The notes below the pieces were generated by a model. The model made no database searches. It saw only the letters and a list, made by a program, of their open reading frames with translations, and was not told the DNA's origin. Of a stretch of DNA of 55,164 bases, positions 1 to 11,000 are shown piece by piece. Location of the stretch: NCBI GenBank assembly GCA_027622375.1, contig JAQCAB010000010.1, positions 1 through 55,164 on the forward strand, given 5' to 3'. Source of the stretch: Bacteroidota bacterium. GTDB taxonomy: Bacteria > Bacteroidota > Ignavibacteria > UBA10030 > UBA8401. How positions within the stretch are numbered: position 1 is the first letter of the stretch; each line of letters starts with the position of its first letter. The translations under genes were made by a program, and so were the position numbers.

Positions 1-3000
1 TAATAAAGAATATAAATTTTATGATTATAAATATTCAAGTTCGCCTGATCTTTTACAAAAAGGGGAACCTGATTTACGGTTTCGTAGTTTTTTAATTCAA
101 TTACATTCAAGAGATAAAAATGAAGTTGCAGTTCTAAAAACTGAATTTGAGACAATCCCAAATGTTTTGATTGCACCAATACCTGAAAAAAAAATAAGTT
201 CTTCAACTTTATTAAATGAAGATTATTTTAATTTGGAATACAATTCAAAAATTTATCCTGAAAAAATTGCAACAATCGAGAATGTTGGAATTGTACAGGG
301 GGTATTGTTAGGCGCTTTAAAGGTTTATCCGCTTGAATATAATTCGACTACAAAAGTTTTAAAAAAGTATACTAAAATAATTATTCAAATTGATTTAGCA
401 AGTTCAAACAATTTTATAAATCAAAATATTTTAGAAAACTCGCATATTTTAAATAAACCAAATTCAAAACCACTTTCAAACAAATTTATAACAAATAAAT
501 TGTCCGCAAATAAAAGTCCATTTGCAAATGGAAAAATATTTAAAATTGAAATTACAGAAGAAGGCATTTATAAAATTGATCAAAATTATTTAAAAAGTTT
601 AGGAATCGAAATTTCAACATTATCTAGTATTTATGATATAAAAATATTTGGTTCAAATGGAAAAAAATTGAATCATTCAATAAAAAACCTAACTAATATA
701 GAATACCCACAACTAGCATTAGAATACGTTGATAATAATCAAAATTCAAAACTTGATAGTGATGATTATATCATATTTTACTCTAATGGTTCTTCAGGTT
801 GGGAATATGAAAAAATTAATAAAAAATTTTCACATTATTTAAATCAATATTCAAATTCTAATTTTGTTTTTTTAAAAATAGGAGGAGATTCTAAAATAAA
901 ATTAATGGAGAAAATATTGACACAAGGAACAACTTCTGGAGTATTAGCTTCTACAACAGGCAAACTTTTTTTCGATGAAGAAAAAACAAATTTAACTCAA
1001 TCGGGTCTTGAGTGGTACAGCGCGCCTATGACAGATAATACTTCCAGGATAATTACAAATAAGTTGCATGGATATATTGACGGGTCTCAAATTATTTATA
1101 ATTATGAATTACTTTCGCGAGCAGATAAAAATTCTGTTTTTAATTTATCTGAATCAAATTCTTCAGTTGCTTCAGTTGTAATTCCTGGAATGACATCTTA
1201 TGAACTTTATGGAGATCCGATTGGTGAATTTGCAAAAAAAGAAAATGGTTCTGCAAAAATTATCCCTTTACTTACTGATAGTAGAAGTAATTTAAAATTA
1301 AGTTATACTGCAAATTCTTCAGTTGCAATTGGATATATAAATTGGATTGAACTATTTTATAATCAACAACTTTCAGCTGTAAATGATAATTTAATTTTTA
1401 CATCTCCCGACACTTCAGCAATAGTTGAATTTTCAATAAATGGATTTACTTCAAATCAAATTCAAATTTATAATATTACAAATATCGAAAATGTAAAAAA
1501 ATTTCAAAATGTTCAGCTTCAACAATTGCAAGGTAATTTTACTTTTAAAGATATTTTAACAAATGGGAGTATTCAAAATTATTGGGCAGGAACTTCATCA
1601 ACTTTTAAAATTCCAAAAATTGGAGTTGCAATTCCTAATTCAAATTTAATTGAAGAAACTATTGGTGCCGATTTTGTAATTATTGCTCACAGAGATTTTT
1701 ATACTGAAGCGAATCGTCTAAAAAATCATAAAGAACAATTATCAATTCAAAATAAATTAAAAACTTTGGTAATCGATGTTGATACATTGTTTAATGAATT
1801 TGGTTTTGGATTAAAAGATCCTGTTGCAATTAGAAATTATTTATTGCAAGCAAATCAAACTTGGCAAACAAAACCCAGATATGCTTTATTTTTTGGGGAT
1901 GGAAATATGGATTTTAGAAACATTCTAAATATCGATAAAAATTATGTTCCAACTTTTGAAACAGATAATTCAAATATTCAAATCACTTCATATAATTATG
2001 ACGATTTTTTTGTAATGCTTGATTCAATAAATGTAAATTCAGTTTCAATCGCACATGGCAGATTAACAGTTAGAAGTTCAGTTGAAGCAAAACAAATTGT
2101 AGATAAAATAATCCGCTACGAAACAAATCCACCGCTTGATGAATGGAAAAATTTAGTTACAATTACAGCAGATGATAGAAATATAAATAACAACATAGAT
2201 GGTGCCGATAACGAAGAGCAAGCTGAAAGACTTGCAACACAATTTGTGCCTTCAAGTTATGATGTTAAAAAAATTTATATCGGTGATTATCCAACAACAA
2301 TTTCAGCTTCAGGAAGAAGAAAACCAGAAGCGCGCAGTACTTTAATAAATCAAGTTAATCAAGGCACATTACTTTTAAATTATACAGGGCATGGAAATTC
2401 AAAAGTTTGGGCACACGAAAGTATTTTAACAAAGGAAGATGTTAAATCTGAATTTAAAAATGGAAATCGGTTACCATTAATTATTGCAGCTACATGTGAT
2501 TGGGGAAGATTTGATGAAGTCGGTGAGCAAAGCTCAGCAGAAGATGTAATTGTAAATTCAAATGGTGGAGCATTGGGTGTAATTAGTGCAACTCGAGCAG
2601 TTTTTTCTGGAGATAATGCCATAATGAATTATAAAATTTATCAATACATGTTTCCAATAAATCCATTTACACCAGTTTCAAGAATTGGTGATGCACTACT
2701 TCTCGCAAAAAATGATCCATCTTCTGGAAGTTTAGATAACAATCAAAAATATCATTTGCTTGGCGATCCAACAATTCGTCTCGCGGTACCGCAATATTTT
2801 ATTTCAATTGATAGTTTGAATGGTAAAAAAATTTCTTCAACTTCAAATGATACTTTAAGAGCTTTAGAGAAAATTTCAATTTCAGCTTCCGTAAAAAATG
2901 AACAAAATAATATTGTAAATAATTTTAATGGAACTGCATTTTTAACTGTTTTTGATTCTGAAAGATTTAAAACAATTACAGATTTGGGAATTACTTTCCG

Positions 3001-3859
3001 TTTTGTTGAAAAAGGAGCCGTAATTTTTAGAGGAGAACATTCAATATCAAATGGAAAAATGAATGCTAAATTTATTACTCCAAAAGATATTTCTTATGAA
3101 AATAAAAATGGAAGACTCTCAATTTATTTTAATAATTTAAATAATGATGGCAGAGGATTTACAAACGAATTGATTGTTGGCGGAACTTCAAAAAATATTG
3201 GAAGTGATAAAGTTGGCCCAAAAATTTCAATCTACTTTGATAAAAATGATTTTCAAGATGGTGATATAATTTCTGAAAATGCTACACTTTATGTTGAATT
3301 ATCTGACTCAAGTGGAATTAATGCAACTGGTAGCGGAATTGGTCATCGTATTGAAGCGTGGATTGATGAAAATAAAGAAAGTATCGACTTAACAAATTAT
3401 TATAGAAGTGCTCGAGATAATTATCAAAAGGGAACTGCAACTTATCAATTACAAAATTTAGAAATCGGAAAACATACAATTAAAGTAAAATGTTGGGATG
3501 TTTATAATAATTCAAGTGAAAAAAAAATAGAATTTTCTGTAACTTCATCTTCAACTTTGAGTTTATCAGAGGTTTTTAATTTTCCTAATCCAGCAAAATC
3601 TTCAACTCGTTTTACATTTCATCATAACCAATTAGAACCAATTGATGTTGAAATAAATATTTATACAATTGCTGGTCGTTTAATTAAAAAAATAGAGTTA
3701 CAAACATTTTCAGATCGATTTGTAAATATTGAATATGATTGTCGTGATAATGATGGTGATGATTTGGCAAATGGAATTTATATTTACAAACTAAATGCAA
3801 CAACAATTGATAAACAACTTCAAAATGAAGCTATCGGAAAACTAGTAATAATGAAATAA
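1..3859 (+). CDS. porU: Type IX secretion sortase PorU (C25 peptidase family), 5' end outside window
   Basis: The reading frame is open from base 2 with no stop, so the true start lies upstream; about 1285 residues are visible. The T9SS sortase PorU removes the C-terminal signal of T9SS cargo at the cell surface and attaches the cargo to a surface anchor. Gingipain-type (C25) catalytic residues are visible: a His in TGHGN (codon 2390-2392) and a Cys in ATCDWG (codon 2495-2497), in the usual order. The last ~95 residues form a sorting-type tail with NFPNPA and a terminal GIYIYKL-like strand, as in known PorU proteins. porV follows 6 bases after the stop, the usual PorU-PorV pairing. Family assignment is firm; the N-terminus cannot be judged. 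Confidence 0.93.
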   Translation, partial: NKEYKFYDYKYSSSPDLLQKGEPDLRFRSFLIQLHSRDKNEVAVLKTEFETIPNVLIAPIPEKKISSSTLLNEDYFNLEYNSKIYPEKIATIENVGIVQGVLLGALKVYPLEYNSTTKVLKKYTKIIIQIDLASSNNFINQNILENSHILNKPNSKPLSNKFITNKLSANKSPFANGKIFKIEITEEGIYKIDQNYLKSLGIEISTLSSIYDIKIFGSNGKKLNHSIKNLTNIEYPQLALEYVDNNQNSKLDSDDYIIFYSNGSSGWEYEKINKKFSHYLNQYSNSNFVFLKIGGDSKIKLMEKILTQGTTSGVLASTTGKLFFDEEKTNLTQSGLEWYSAPMTDNTSRIITNKLHGYIDGSQIIYNYELLSRADKNSVFNLSESNSSVASVVIPGMTSYELYGDPIGEFAKKENGSAKIIPLLTDSRSNLKLSYTANSSVAIGYINWIELFYNQQLSAVNDNLIFTSPDTSAIVEFSINGFTSNQIQIYNITNIENVKKFQNVQLQQLQGNFTFKDILTNGSIQNYWAGTSSTFKIPKIGVAIPNSNLIEETIGADFVIIAHRDFYTEANRLKNHKEQLSIQNKLKTLVIDVDTLFNEFGFGLKDPVAIRNYLLQANQTWQTKPRYALFFGDGNMDFRNILNIDKNYVPTFETDNSNIQITSYNYDDFFVMLDSINVNSVSIAHGRLTVRSSVEAKQIVDKIIRYETNPPLDEWKNLVTITADDRNINNNIDGADNEEQAERLATQFVPSSYDVKKIYIGDYPTTISASGRRKPEARSTLINQVNQGTLLLNYTGHGNSKVWAHESILTKEDVKSEFKNGNRLPLIIAATCDWGRFDEVGEQSSAEDVIVNSNGGALGVISATRAVFSGDNAIMNYKIYQYMFPINPFTPVSRIGDALLLAKNDPSSGSLDNNQKYHLLGDPTIRLAVPQYFISIDSLNGKKISSTSNDTLRALEKISISASVKNEQNNIVNNFNGTAFLTVFDSERFKTITDLGITFRFVEKGAVIFRGEHSISNGKMNAKFITPKDISYENKNGRLSIYFNNLNNDGRGFTNELIVGGTSKNIGSDKVGPKISIYFDKNDFQDGDIISENATLYVELSDSSGINATGSGIGHRIEAWIDENKESIDLTNYYRSARDNYQKGTATYQLQNLEIGKHTIKVKCWDVYNNSSEKKIEFSVTSSSTLSLSEVFNFPNPAKSSTRFTFHHNQLEPIDVEINIYTIAGRLIKKIELQTFSDRFVNIEYDCRDNDGDDLANGIYIYKLNATTIDKQLQNEAIGKLVIMK

Positions 3860-3865
3860 AAAAAT

Positions 3866-5002
3866 ATGAAAAAAATAATTTTGATTTTTGGATTTAATCT
3901 TACTTTAATTTTTAATTTGATGTCGCAAGTTTCAACATCTGCAGTTCCGTTTTTATTAATTTCTCCAAATGCACGTGCAAGCGGAATGGGAGAAGTAGGC
4001 ACCGGGCTCGCTGATGATGTCTCATCAATTTATTGGAATCCCGCAGGCCTCGCTCAATTACAAGGTCATGAAGCGAGCATCACACATTCAAATTGGCTGC
4101 CACAATTTCAACTTTCTGATTTGTATTACGATTATTTTAATTACCGACAATATTTTCCAGAGTTGGAAGGAAATGTTGCGGCAAGTATTACATTTTTTAA
4201 TTTAGGTAAATTTGCACGCACAAATGAACAAGGTCCTGAAGTTATTGAAGAATTTACTTCTTTCGAATATGCAATAACTCTCGGTTACGGAACTTTTTTA
4301 ACTCAAGATTTTATGCTTGGTTTAAATTTAAGATTTATAAACAGTCGGCTTGCACCATTTGGAACTGGAAGTGAAGAAGGTTCAGGTATTGGTTATGCAG
4401 TTAGTGCAGATATTGGTGGACTTTACAAACCAAAAGAATTAATTATACCATTTGTTGATTTAGATCTCGGAAATAATTTTAGTGCTGGTTTTAATTTATC
4501 AAATCTCGGTCCAAAAATAACTTATATAGATGATGCGCAAGCAGATCCAATCCCAACAAATTTGAGAATTGGATTTGCATTTTATCCTCTAAAAGATGAA
4601 TACAACAGTATTCAATTTGCAGCTGACTTTAGTAAATTATTAATTCGCCGTGGTAAAGATTTAGATGGTGATGGTGAAATAAAAACTGATGAAGAAAAAT
4701 CCTATACAGATCCATACTATAAAGCAATTTTTACTTCATGGATCGATCAATCAATGCGCGAAGAATTGCGTGCAGTCATTTCGAGCTTTGGTGTTGAATA
4801 TTGGTATGGCAAACCAAAATTAGTTGCATTACGTGCAGGATATTTTTATGAAGATCCAAACTATGGAAATAGAAAATTTAAAACTTTTGGCGCTGGAATT
4901 AGATACGATATTTATGGTTTCGATTTTAGTTGGATTCAAACTGAAGAAGAATTTCATCCTCTTTCAGAAACTTTGCGTTTCACTTTATTAATCGGTTGGT
5001 AA
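3866..5002 (+). CDS. porV: Type IX secretion outer-membrane protein PorV (LptO)
   Basis: This 378-residue protein starts with a signal peptide ending around SQVSTSA. Hallmarks of the PorV/PorQ family follow: SPNARASGMGEVG, then an Asp-Asp-Val-Ser-Ser-Ile-Tyr-Trp-Asn-Pro-Ala-Gly stretch at about residues 50-61. The rest is barrel-like with alternating strands and ends in FTLLIGW, an aromatic-terminated last strand typical of outer-membrane proteins. PorV is a FadL-like 14-strand barrel that carries folded cargo from the SprA translocon to PorU. It sits directly after porU and before two other envelope genes on the same strand, so they are probably cotranscribed. An acidic DGDGE loop near residue 265 may bind calcium (inference). 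Confidence 0.93.
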   Translation: MKKIILIFGFNLTLIFNLMSQVSTSAVPFLLISPNARASGMGEVGTGLADDVSSIYWNPAGLAQLQGHEASITHSNWLPQFQLSDLYYDYFNYRQYFPELEGNVAASITFFNLGKFARTNEQGPEVIEEFTSFEYAITLGYGTFLTQDFMLGLNLRFINSRLAPFGTGSEEGSGIGYAVSADIGGLYKPKELIIPFVDLDLGNNFSAGFNLSNLGPKITYIDDAQADPIPTNLRIGFAFYPLKDEYNSIQFAADFSKLLIRRGKDLDGDGEIKTDEEKSYTDPYYKAIFTSWIDQSMREELRAVISSFGVEYWYGKPKLVALRAGYFYEDPNYGNRKFKTFGAGIRYDIYGFDFSWIQTEEEFHPLSETLRFTLLIGW

Positions 5003-5022
5003 ATATTCAGAAATAAATTCTG

Positions 5023-8000
5023 ATGAAATTAATTCTGGTAATAATATTTTTATTTTTCAATTTAAGTTCTCAAACTTTACTTCATCCATTAAAAATACAT
5101 TCTGAAAATAAAAAACCAAATTTTAAAAATAATTTAGACACTGTAAAAATTCTTGCGTTACGAGTTCAGTTCTTAAAAGATTATGATGAAAGGACAAATG
5201 GGAATGGTGAGTTTGATCTTTCAATTTCTACACAATATTATTTAGATGCGCCACCTCGTGATTCAAATTACTTTGCAGAACATTTAGAATTCGCAAAAAA
5301 TTATTTTCATAAATCAAGTAATGGTCAACAAATTATCAGTTCAACAATTTTCCCTGCGTTAGTAACTGTTTCTGACTCAATGAGTAAATTCTCATCAAGT
5401 GGATCAAATTATTCAAAACTTGGAAATCTAATTCAAGAAGCATGGCAAAAAGCAGATTCATTGAGACCTAATTTTCCTATTGAAAAATATGATATGTTTG
5501 TGATTTTTCATGCAGGAGTGGGAAAAGATATAGATTTACGCTCAGCTCTCGGATATGATCCCACTCCTTACGATTTGCCATCGATTTATTTTAATTTGGC
5601 AACATTTCAAAAATATTTTGGAAATAATTTTACAGGAATTAATTTAAAAAACCGAAATTACAAAATTACAAATACAGCTCTATTACCAGAAACTGAAAAT
5701 CGTTATTTACCTTCAATTAGTGGTCAAACACTTTATAAACTTGGAATTAATGGATTGATTGCTTCAATGATTGGAAGTCATTTAGGTTTGCCAGATTTAT
5801 TTAACACAAAAACGGGAAGATCAGTAATTGGCAGATTTGGGCTAATGGATGGTGAATCTATATTTAGCTTTCACGGAATGTTTCCACCAGAACCATCTGC
5901 TTGGGAAAAAATTAAACTTGGATGGGTTGAACCGATTATAATAACAAAAAATCAAAAATCAATTTTAGTGCCGGCGGCATCGAAAACTAATTCTATTAAA
6001 GATACAATTTATAAAATTCCAATTAGTGCAAAAGAATATTTTTTGATTGAAAATCGTAATAGAGATGCAAATCAAAATAACTTAGAAGTAACTTTTAAGT
6101 GGCGTGGAAGTGAAATTAAAAAAATATTTACTGGGGATGATGACTCACTCAGTTTTCAATCAAATAATTCAATTTTTGGAAATCTAATTAATGCTGATGA
6201 ATTTGATTGGAGTTTACCGGGTTTAAAAACAAATATTTTTTCTTTTCAAGGAGGGATTTTAATCTGGCACATAAACGAAAATATTATAGAAAAAAATATT
6301 TCTTCCAATACAATTAATGCTGATGATAAAAATCGCGGAGTTTCATTAGTTGAAGCTGATGGATCAAATGATATTGGAAAAAACTTTAATATGCTCCATC
6401 CAGCTTCAGGCACAGAAAGTGGTTCTATTTATGATTATTGGTTTAAAGAAAATGACTACTCACCATTTTACAAAAATGAGTTCTCAGAAAACACAATTCC
6501 AAATTCAAAATCTCAAACAGGAAGTCACACAAATATTGTAATCAAAAATTTTAGTTCCGTTTCAACTAATGCAACTTTTGATTTCGAAAAAAGTAAATCA
6601 AATATCAATTCAATATTAGTTCATAAAAATGCTTTATTGAGAAATAAATTGGCTTCATTTCCAGTGCTTGAAAATGCAAATAACAATGCTCTGCCTGAAT
6701 TATTTTACAATTCGGGAGATTCAATATTTTGTTTTACATTAGAGGGAAGTCCACTTCTAAATAATAGTACTGGATTATTTTCAACAAAAGGTGGAAAATC
6801 TGAAATTATTTTATTTGAAAATTTAAAACTTTCTTCTTCAAAATTAGTTGCTGCTTTGTCTGATTCATCAATTATAATTATAAAAACTATAGATGAGGAT
6901 AATGATGGGCAAGCAGATATTTTAAAAACTTTAAATGCAAATGAATTAATTACAACTCCACTTGTTTTAAATACATCTGATGATAGAAAACAATTTATTT
7001 ATTATGGAACAAAAAGTGGAAGAGTTTATAGAATTCAAATTGACACTTCGGTAATTGAAAAAGAAAAATTATTTGAACTAGATTCCGAAATTAAATTTCT
7101 AATATTATCAAAAGATGAATTATTAGCTGTAGCTGAAACAAAAATTAAAAATAATTCTGGAATACTTTGGAATATAAATTCAAAAATTAATTCAGCATCT
7201 TATATTTCAAATACTAACTCAAATTTAATCCCACGGATTGTAATATTAACCTCAGAAGGGAAATTAATTTTAATAAATAGATCAGATAACTCTACAACGG
7301 AATATATATTAAATAACTTTCCAACAGCACCTCACTCAATAACTGATTTAAATAATGATGGACTTGTTGATATAATGTTTCCAACAAAAAATGGGCTAAT
7401 GGCTTATCAATTAAATGGTGTTCAAATTGAAAAATTTCCAATTTATGCAAAAGATGGTGGAGGTATATCCTCAGCATCAATAATAACTGGAAAAATTAAT
7501 TCGAAAGAAAAATTAATTTTTTTCGGCTCTGAAAATGGTCACATTTATAATTATACTAATTTAGGAATATTAAATCCAGATTTTCCACAGCAAACTGGTG
7601 GGATCAATTCTAGTTTATCAATTTATAATTCATACTTAGCAGCCTCATCAATCGATAGTTCAATTTATGTTTGGAAATTAGAAAACACAATTGACACAAC
7701 AAAATCTTTCTGGAATAATATTTACGGAGATAAATATCACACAAATAATTATTCTATAACTGAATTAATTCCAATAACAGGAAACGAATTAGTGAACCCA
7801 AATTCTGTTTATAATTGGCCGAATCCCGTTTACGAAAACAAAACTTATATCAGATATCATTTAAATACAGATGTTAATATTTCAATAAAAATATATTCAA
7901 TCACAGGGGAAAAAATAAAAGAATTAATTGGAACCAATTTTGTTGGAATGGATAATGAAGTTGAATGGGATGTTAATTCTGTTAAAAGTGGTATTTATTT

Positions 8001-8070
8001 TGCTCATGTTAATGCTGAAAAAAATGGTGTCCAATTTAAAAAGCTGATTAAAATTGCAGTTATAAAATGA
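5023..8070 (+). CDS. Secreted M6-peptidase-like protein with degenerate zinc motif, FG-GAP-like repeats and T9SS sorting tail
   Basis: The 1015-residue protein has an N-terminal signal peptide (about residues 1-17), an M6 (immune inhibitor A) fold at about 40-330, repeats resembling FG-GAP/VCBS blades with Asp-rich calcium-like loops (DEDNDGQAD, DLNNDGLVD), and a C-terminal T9SS type A domain beginning VYNWPNPV and ending VIK. The M6 landmarks LGLPDLF, GRFGLMDG and PSAWEKIKLGWVEP are clear. The expected HExxH immediately before LGLPDL reads SMIGS at residues 248-252 (codons from base 5764), with a lone His at 253. It therefore lacks the canonical ligands and catalytic Glu and is probably not a zinc protease. 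It is expected to be exported by the PorU/PorV/SprA machinery encoded around it. It overlaps the next gene by 4 bases. Confidence 0.82.
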   Translation: MKLILVIIFLFFNLSSQTLLHPLKIHSENKKPNFKNNLDTVKILALRVQFLKDYDERTNGNGEFDLSISTQYYLDAPPRDSNYFAEHLEFAKNYFHKSSNGQQIISSTIFPALVTVSDSMSKFSSSGSNYSKLGNLIQEAWQKADSLRPNFPIEKYDMFVIFHAGVGKDIDLRSALGYDPTPYDLPSIYFNLATFQKYFGNNFTGINLKNRNYKITNTALLPETENRYLPSISGQTLYKLGINGLIASMIGSHLGLPDLFNTKTGRSVIGRFGLMDGESIFSFHGMFPPEPSAWEKIKLGWVEPIIITKNQKSILVPAASKTNSIKDTIYKIPISAKEYFLIENRNRDANQNNLEVTFKWRGSEIKKIFTGDDDSLSFQSNNSIFGNLINADEFDWSLPGLKTNIFSFQGGILIWHINENIIEKNISSNTINADDKNRGVSLVEADGSNDIGKNFNMLHPASGTESGSIYDYWFKENDYSPFYKNEFSENTIPNSKSQTGSHTNIVIKNFSSVSTNATFDFEKSKSNINSILVHKNALLRNKLASFPVLENANNNALPELFYNSGDSIFCFTLEGSPLLNNSTGLFSTKGGKSEIILFENLKLSSSKLVAALSDSSIIIIKTIDEDNDGQADILKTLNANELITTPLVLNTSDDRKQFIYYGTKSGRVYRIQIDTSVIEKEKLFELDSEIKFLILSKDELLAVAETKIKNNSGILWNINSKINSASYISNTNSNLIPRIVILTSEGKLILINRSDNSTTEYILNNFPTAPHSITDLNNDGLVDIMFPTKNGLMAYQLNGVQIEKFPIYAKDGGGISSASIITGKINSKEKLIFFGSENGHIYNYTNLGILNPDFPQQTGGINSSLSIYNSYLAASSIDSSIYVWKLENTIDTTKSFWNNIYGDKYHTNNYSITELIPITGNELVNPNSVYNWPNPVYENKTYIRYHLNTDVNISIKIYSITGEKIKELIGTNFVGMDNEVEWDVNSVKSGIYFAHVNAEKNGVQFKKLIKIAVIK

Positions 8071-11000
8071 GAAAAATAATATTTCTTATAATATTATTTT
8101 CCAAAATTATAATTTCGCAGGAAGAACATATTAATAATGTTCATGTAAATTGGAAAACAATCGAAACAAATAATTTTCTAATTCATTATTACGATGGAAC
8201 TGAGAGAAGCGCGAATGTAATTTCAAAAATTGCAGAAGAAATTTATGAACCAATAACTTCGCTTTACAATTATAAACCTGATTCTAAAATAAGCATCATC
8301 ATTAAAGATTTTGATGATTACTCAAATGGTGCTGCATATTTTTATGATAATAAAATTGAAATTTATGCACCTTCATTAGATTTTGATTTGCGTGGAACTC
8401 ACAACTGGTTGAGGAATGTTGTAACGCATGAATTTACACATATTATACAAATGCAATGCTCAATGAAGTTTGGTAGAAAATTCCCCGCATTTTATTTACA
8501 AATGTTAAATTATGAAGAAGAGCGCAGACAAGATGTTTTATATGGATATCCAAATGCGATTGTTTCCTATCCAATCTCTGGATTTAATGTTCCTTCTTGG
8601 TTTGCAGAAGGAGTTGCACAATTTAATCGTCCTGAATTAAATTATGATCATTGGGATTCTCATCGCGATATGATTTTAAGAGTTCATGCACTTAACAACA
8701 AACTCTTAAGTTGGAACGAGATGAGTGTTTTTGGAAAAAATTCTTTGGGGAATGAATCTTCGTACAATGCAGGATTTTCGCTGGCAAGTTATATTCATAA
8801 AACTTATGGAGATGATGCAATCCCAAAAATATCTCGTGAATTAGCAAAATTATCAAGTATAAAAATTGATGATGCAATACAAAATACAATATCAAAAACA
8901 GGTGTTGAAATTTATCATGATTGGAAAAATTATATTACTGAGTTATATAGCTATAGAACTCAAAAAATAAAAAATAATTTAAATGAAGGTAAAATTATTT
9001 TGAATAGTGGTTTTGGAAATTTTTATCCAACTTATTCGGCATCTTCTAAAAAAATTGCATACACTTCTACAAAACAAAATGACTATTTTAATCAATCTTC
9101 ACTGTATGTTTACGATGTTGAATCAAAAAAAGAAACTGAGATTAATGATAACATCTCATCAGCACTAGCTTGGGATAAAAGTGCAAAAAGAATTTATTAT
9201 TCTAAAAATACCAGAGAAAACAAACATTTTTCTGAATTAAGTGATTTATATTTTTGGGATTTTGAGAATGAAAAGGAAGTAAGAATAACTTTTGGCACTC
9301 GTGCAATGAACCCGACTTTATCTGAGGATGAAAAAATAATTGCGTTTGTTTTTAGTAAAGATGGTACTTCAAATTTAGGGATTATTGATATAAACGGAAA
9401 AAATTTTAGACAATTAACAAATTTTACAAATGGGGAATTATGTTCGATGCCGAAATATTCTAAAAATGGAAGTAAAATAATTTTTGGATTTTCAAATCGT
9501 GATGCACAGGATATTGCAGAATATTCATTTCTTGATTCAACATATAAAATTATAATAAATGGCCTTGAAGATGAACGACATCCAAATTATTCTGAAGATG
9601 AGAAAAGTATTTATTATAGTTCTGATAAAACCGGAATTTATAATTTATATAAATATGAAATTGAAACTAAAAATATAACTCAAATTACAAATGTAATTGG
9701 TGGTGCATTTTATCCAACTGAAAATAGTAATGGCAAAATTATATTTGCGTTGTACAATAAAAATGGATTTGTAATTTCTGAAATTGATAAGAATAATTTT
9801 ACAGATTATTCAAATCATATATACCTTTCAAGTCAAACTGATGTAGTAAGCAAAGAATCTGAAAACTATAACAATCTTAAATATTATAATGATCATGACA
9901 TTAAAAAAGCACCTTCCAAAAATTATGAAAACATATTTACCTCAATGTCTCTTGTTCCATTATTGCGATTTGATAATTACAATAAAATTAATAAGGGGTA
10001 TCAAAATATAAAACCGGGAATTTATTTTAGCTCATCTGACGTATTAAATAAATTTGGAATATTTGGAGGGATCGCTATAAATTCTTTACTTGAAAGGGAT
10101 CTTTTTATTAGTTTAGAGTATCGAGATAAACTCCCAATATTTTATCAAATTGGTTTGGCGCCAACTTTAAGTTTACAATATTTTAATGTAACGCGTAAAA
10201 ATAATTCCGAATTGGATTTAGTTCGCGAGGTTAACAAATTCCCGTTAAATATTACTTATAGTTTGTCCGAGGTCAATTTTTCATTAGAACATCATATTTT
10301 TAGCGATGCCGACTTCTTAACTTTTGCTTATGTTTTAAGTAATTATAGTGTTGATATTAGCTCTTTTACCATTCCTGGTGATGACTCACATTTACCGCTT
10401 TCAGTTCCCGGCTCAACTGAAAAATATTATACCGCTAATTCTTTTTATGTTGAATGGAATTTGAACGCAATTAAAAAATCTACTACAATGGATATAAATC
10501 CTGTTGGTAGAAAATTTAAAATTAAATATGAAAAAAATTTCAGCGAATTTAATTCAACAGGTGAATATGAAGATCAAGGTAATGGCAATTGGCTTCTAAA
10601 ACTTTCAGATTTTAATTTGGATAGAGCTGAGATACATTATCGCGAGCATTTAAAAATACCATCAACAAATCAAACATTTTCAATTTCATTACAAGCAAAT
10701 TCTATTTTGAATCAAACAATCAATCAGGATTTTTATTATTATTATGCCGGTGGATTAATTGGGATGAAAGGATATCCATTTTATTCAATTGGTGGTAACG
10801 AAATGGCAATTGTAAATGCAACTTATCGATTTCCGATTTATAATAAACTTGATTTTAATTTAGCGCATATTCAATTTGAAAAAATTTACGCTTCAATATT
10901 TTATGATTTCGGAAATGCTTGGAATGGAAAAAATGATTTTAAAAACTGGAAGCGTGATTATGGTGCTGAACTCAGATTAGAAATGTTTTCTTTTTATTCT

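Noticed and set aside
5023-8070. Calling the M6-like protein an active metalloprotease
   Set aside because: The residues before LGLPDL are SMIGS, lacking the His-Glu pair and second His of HExxH.
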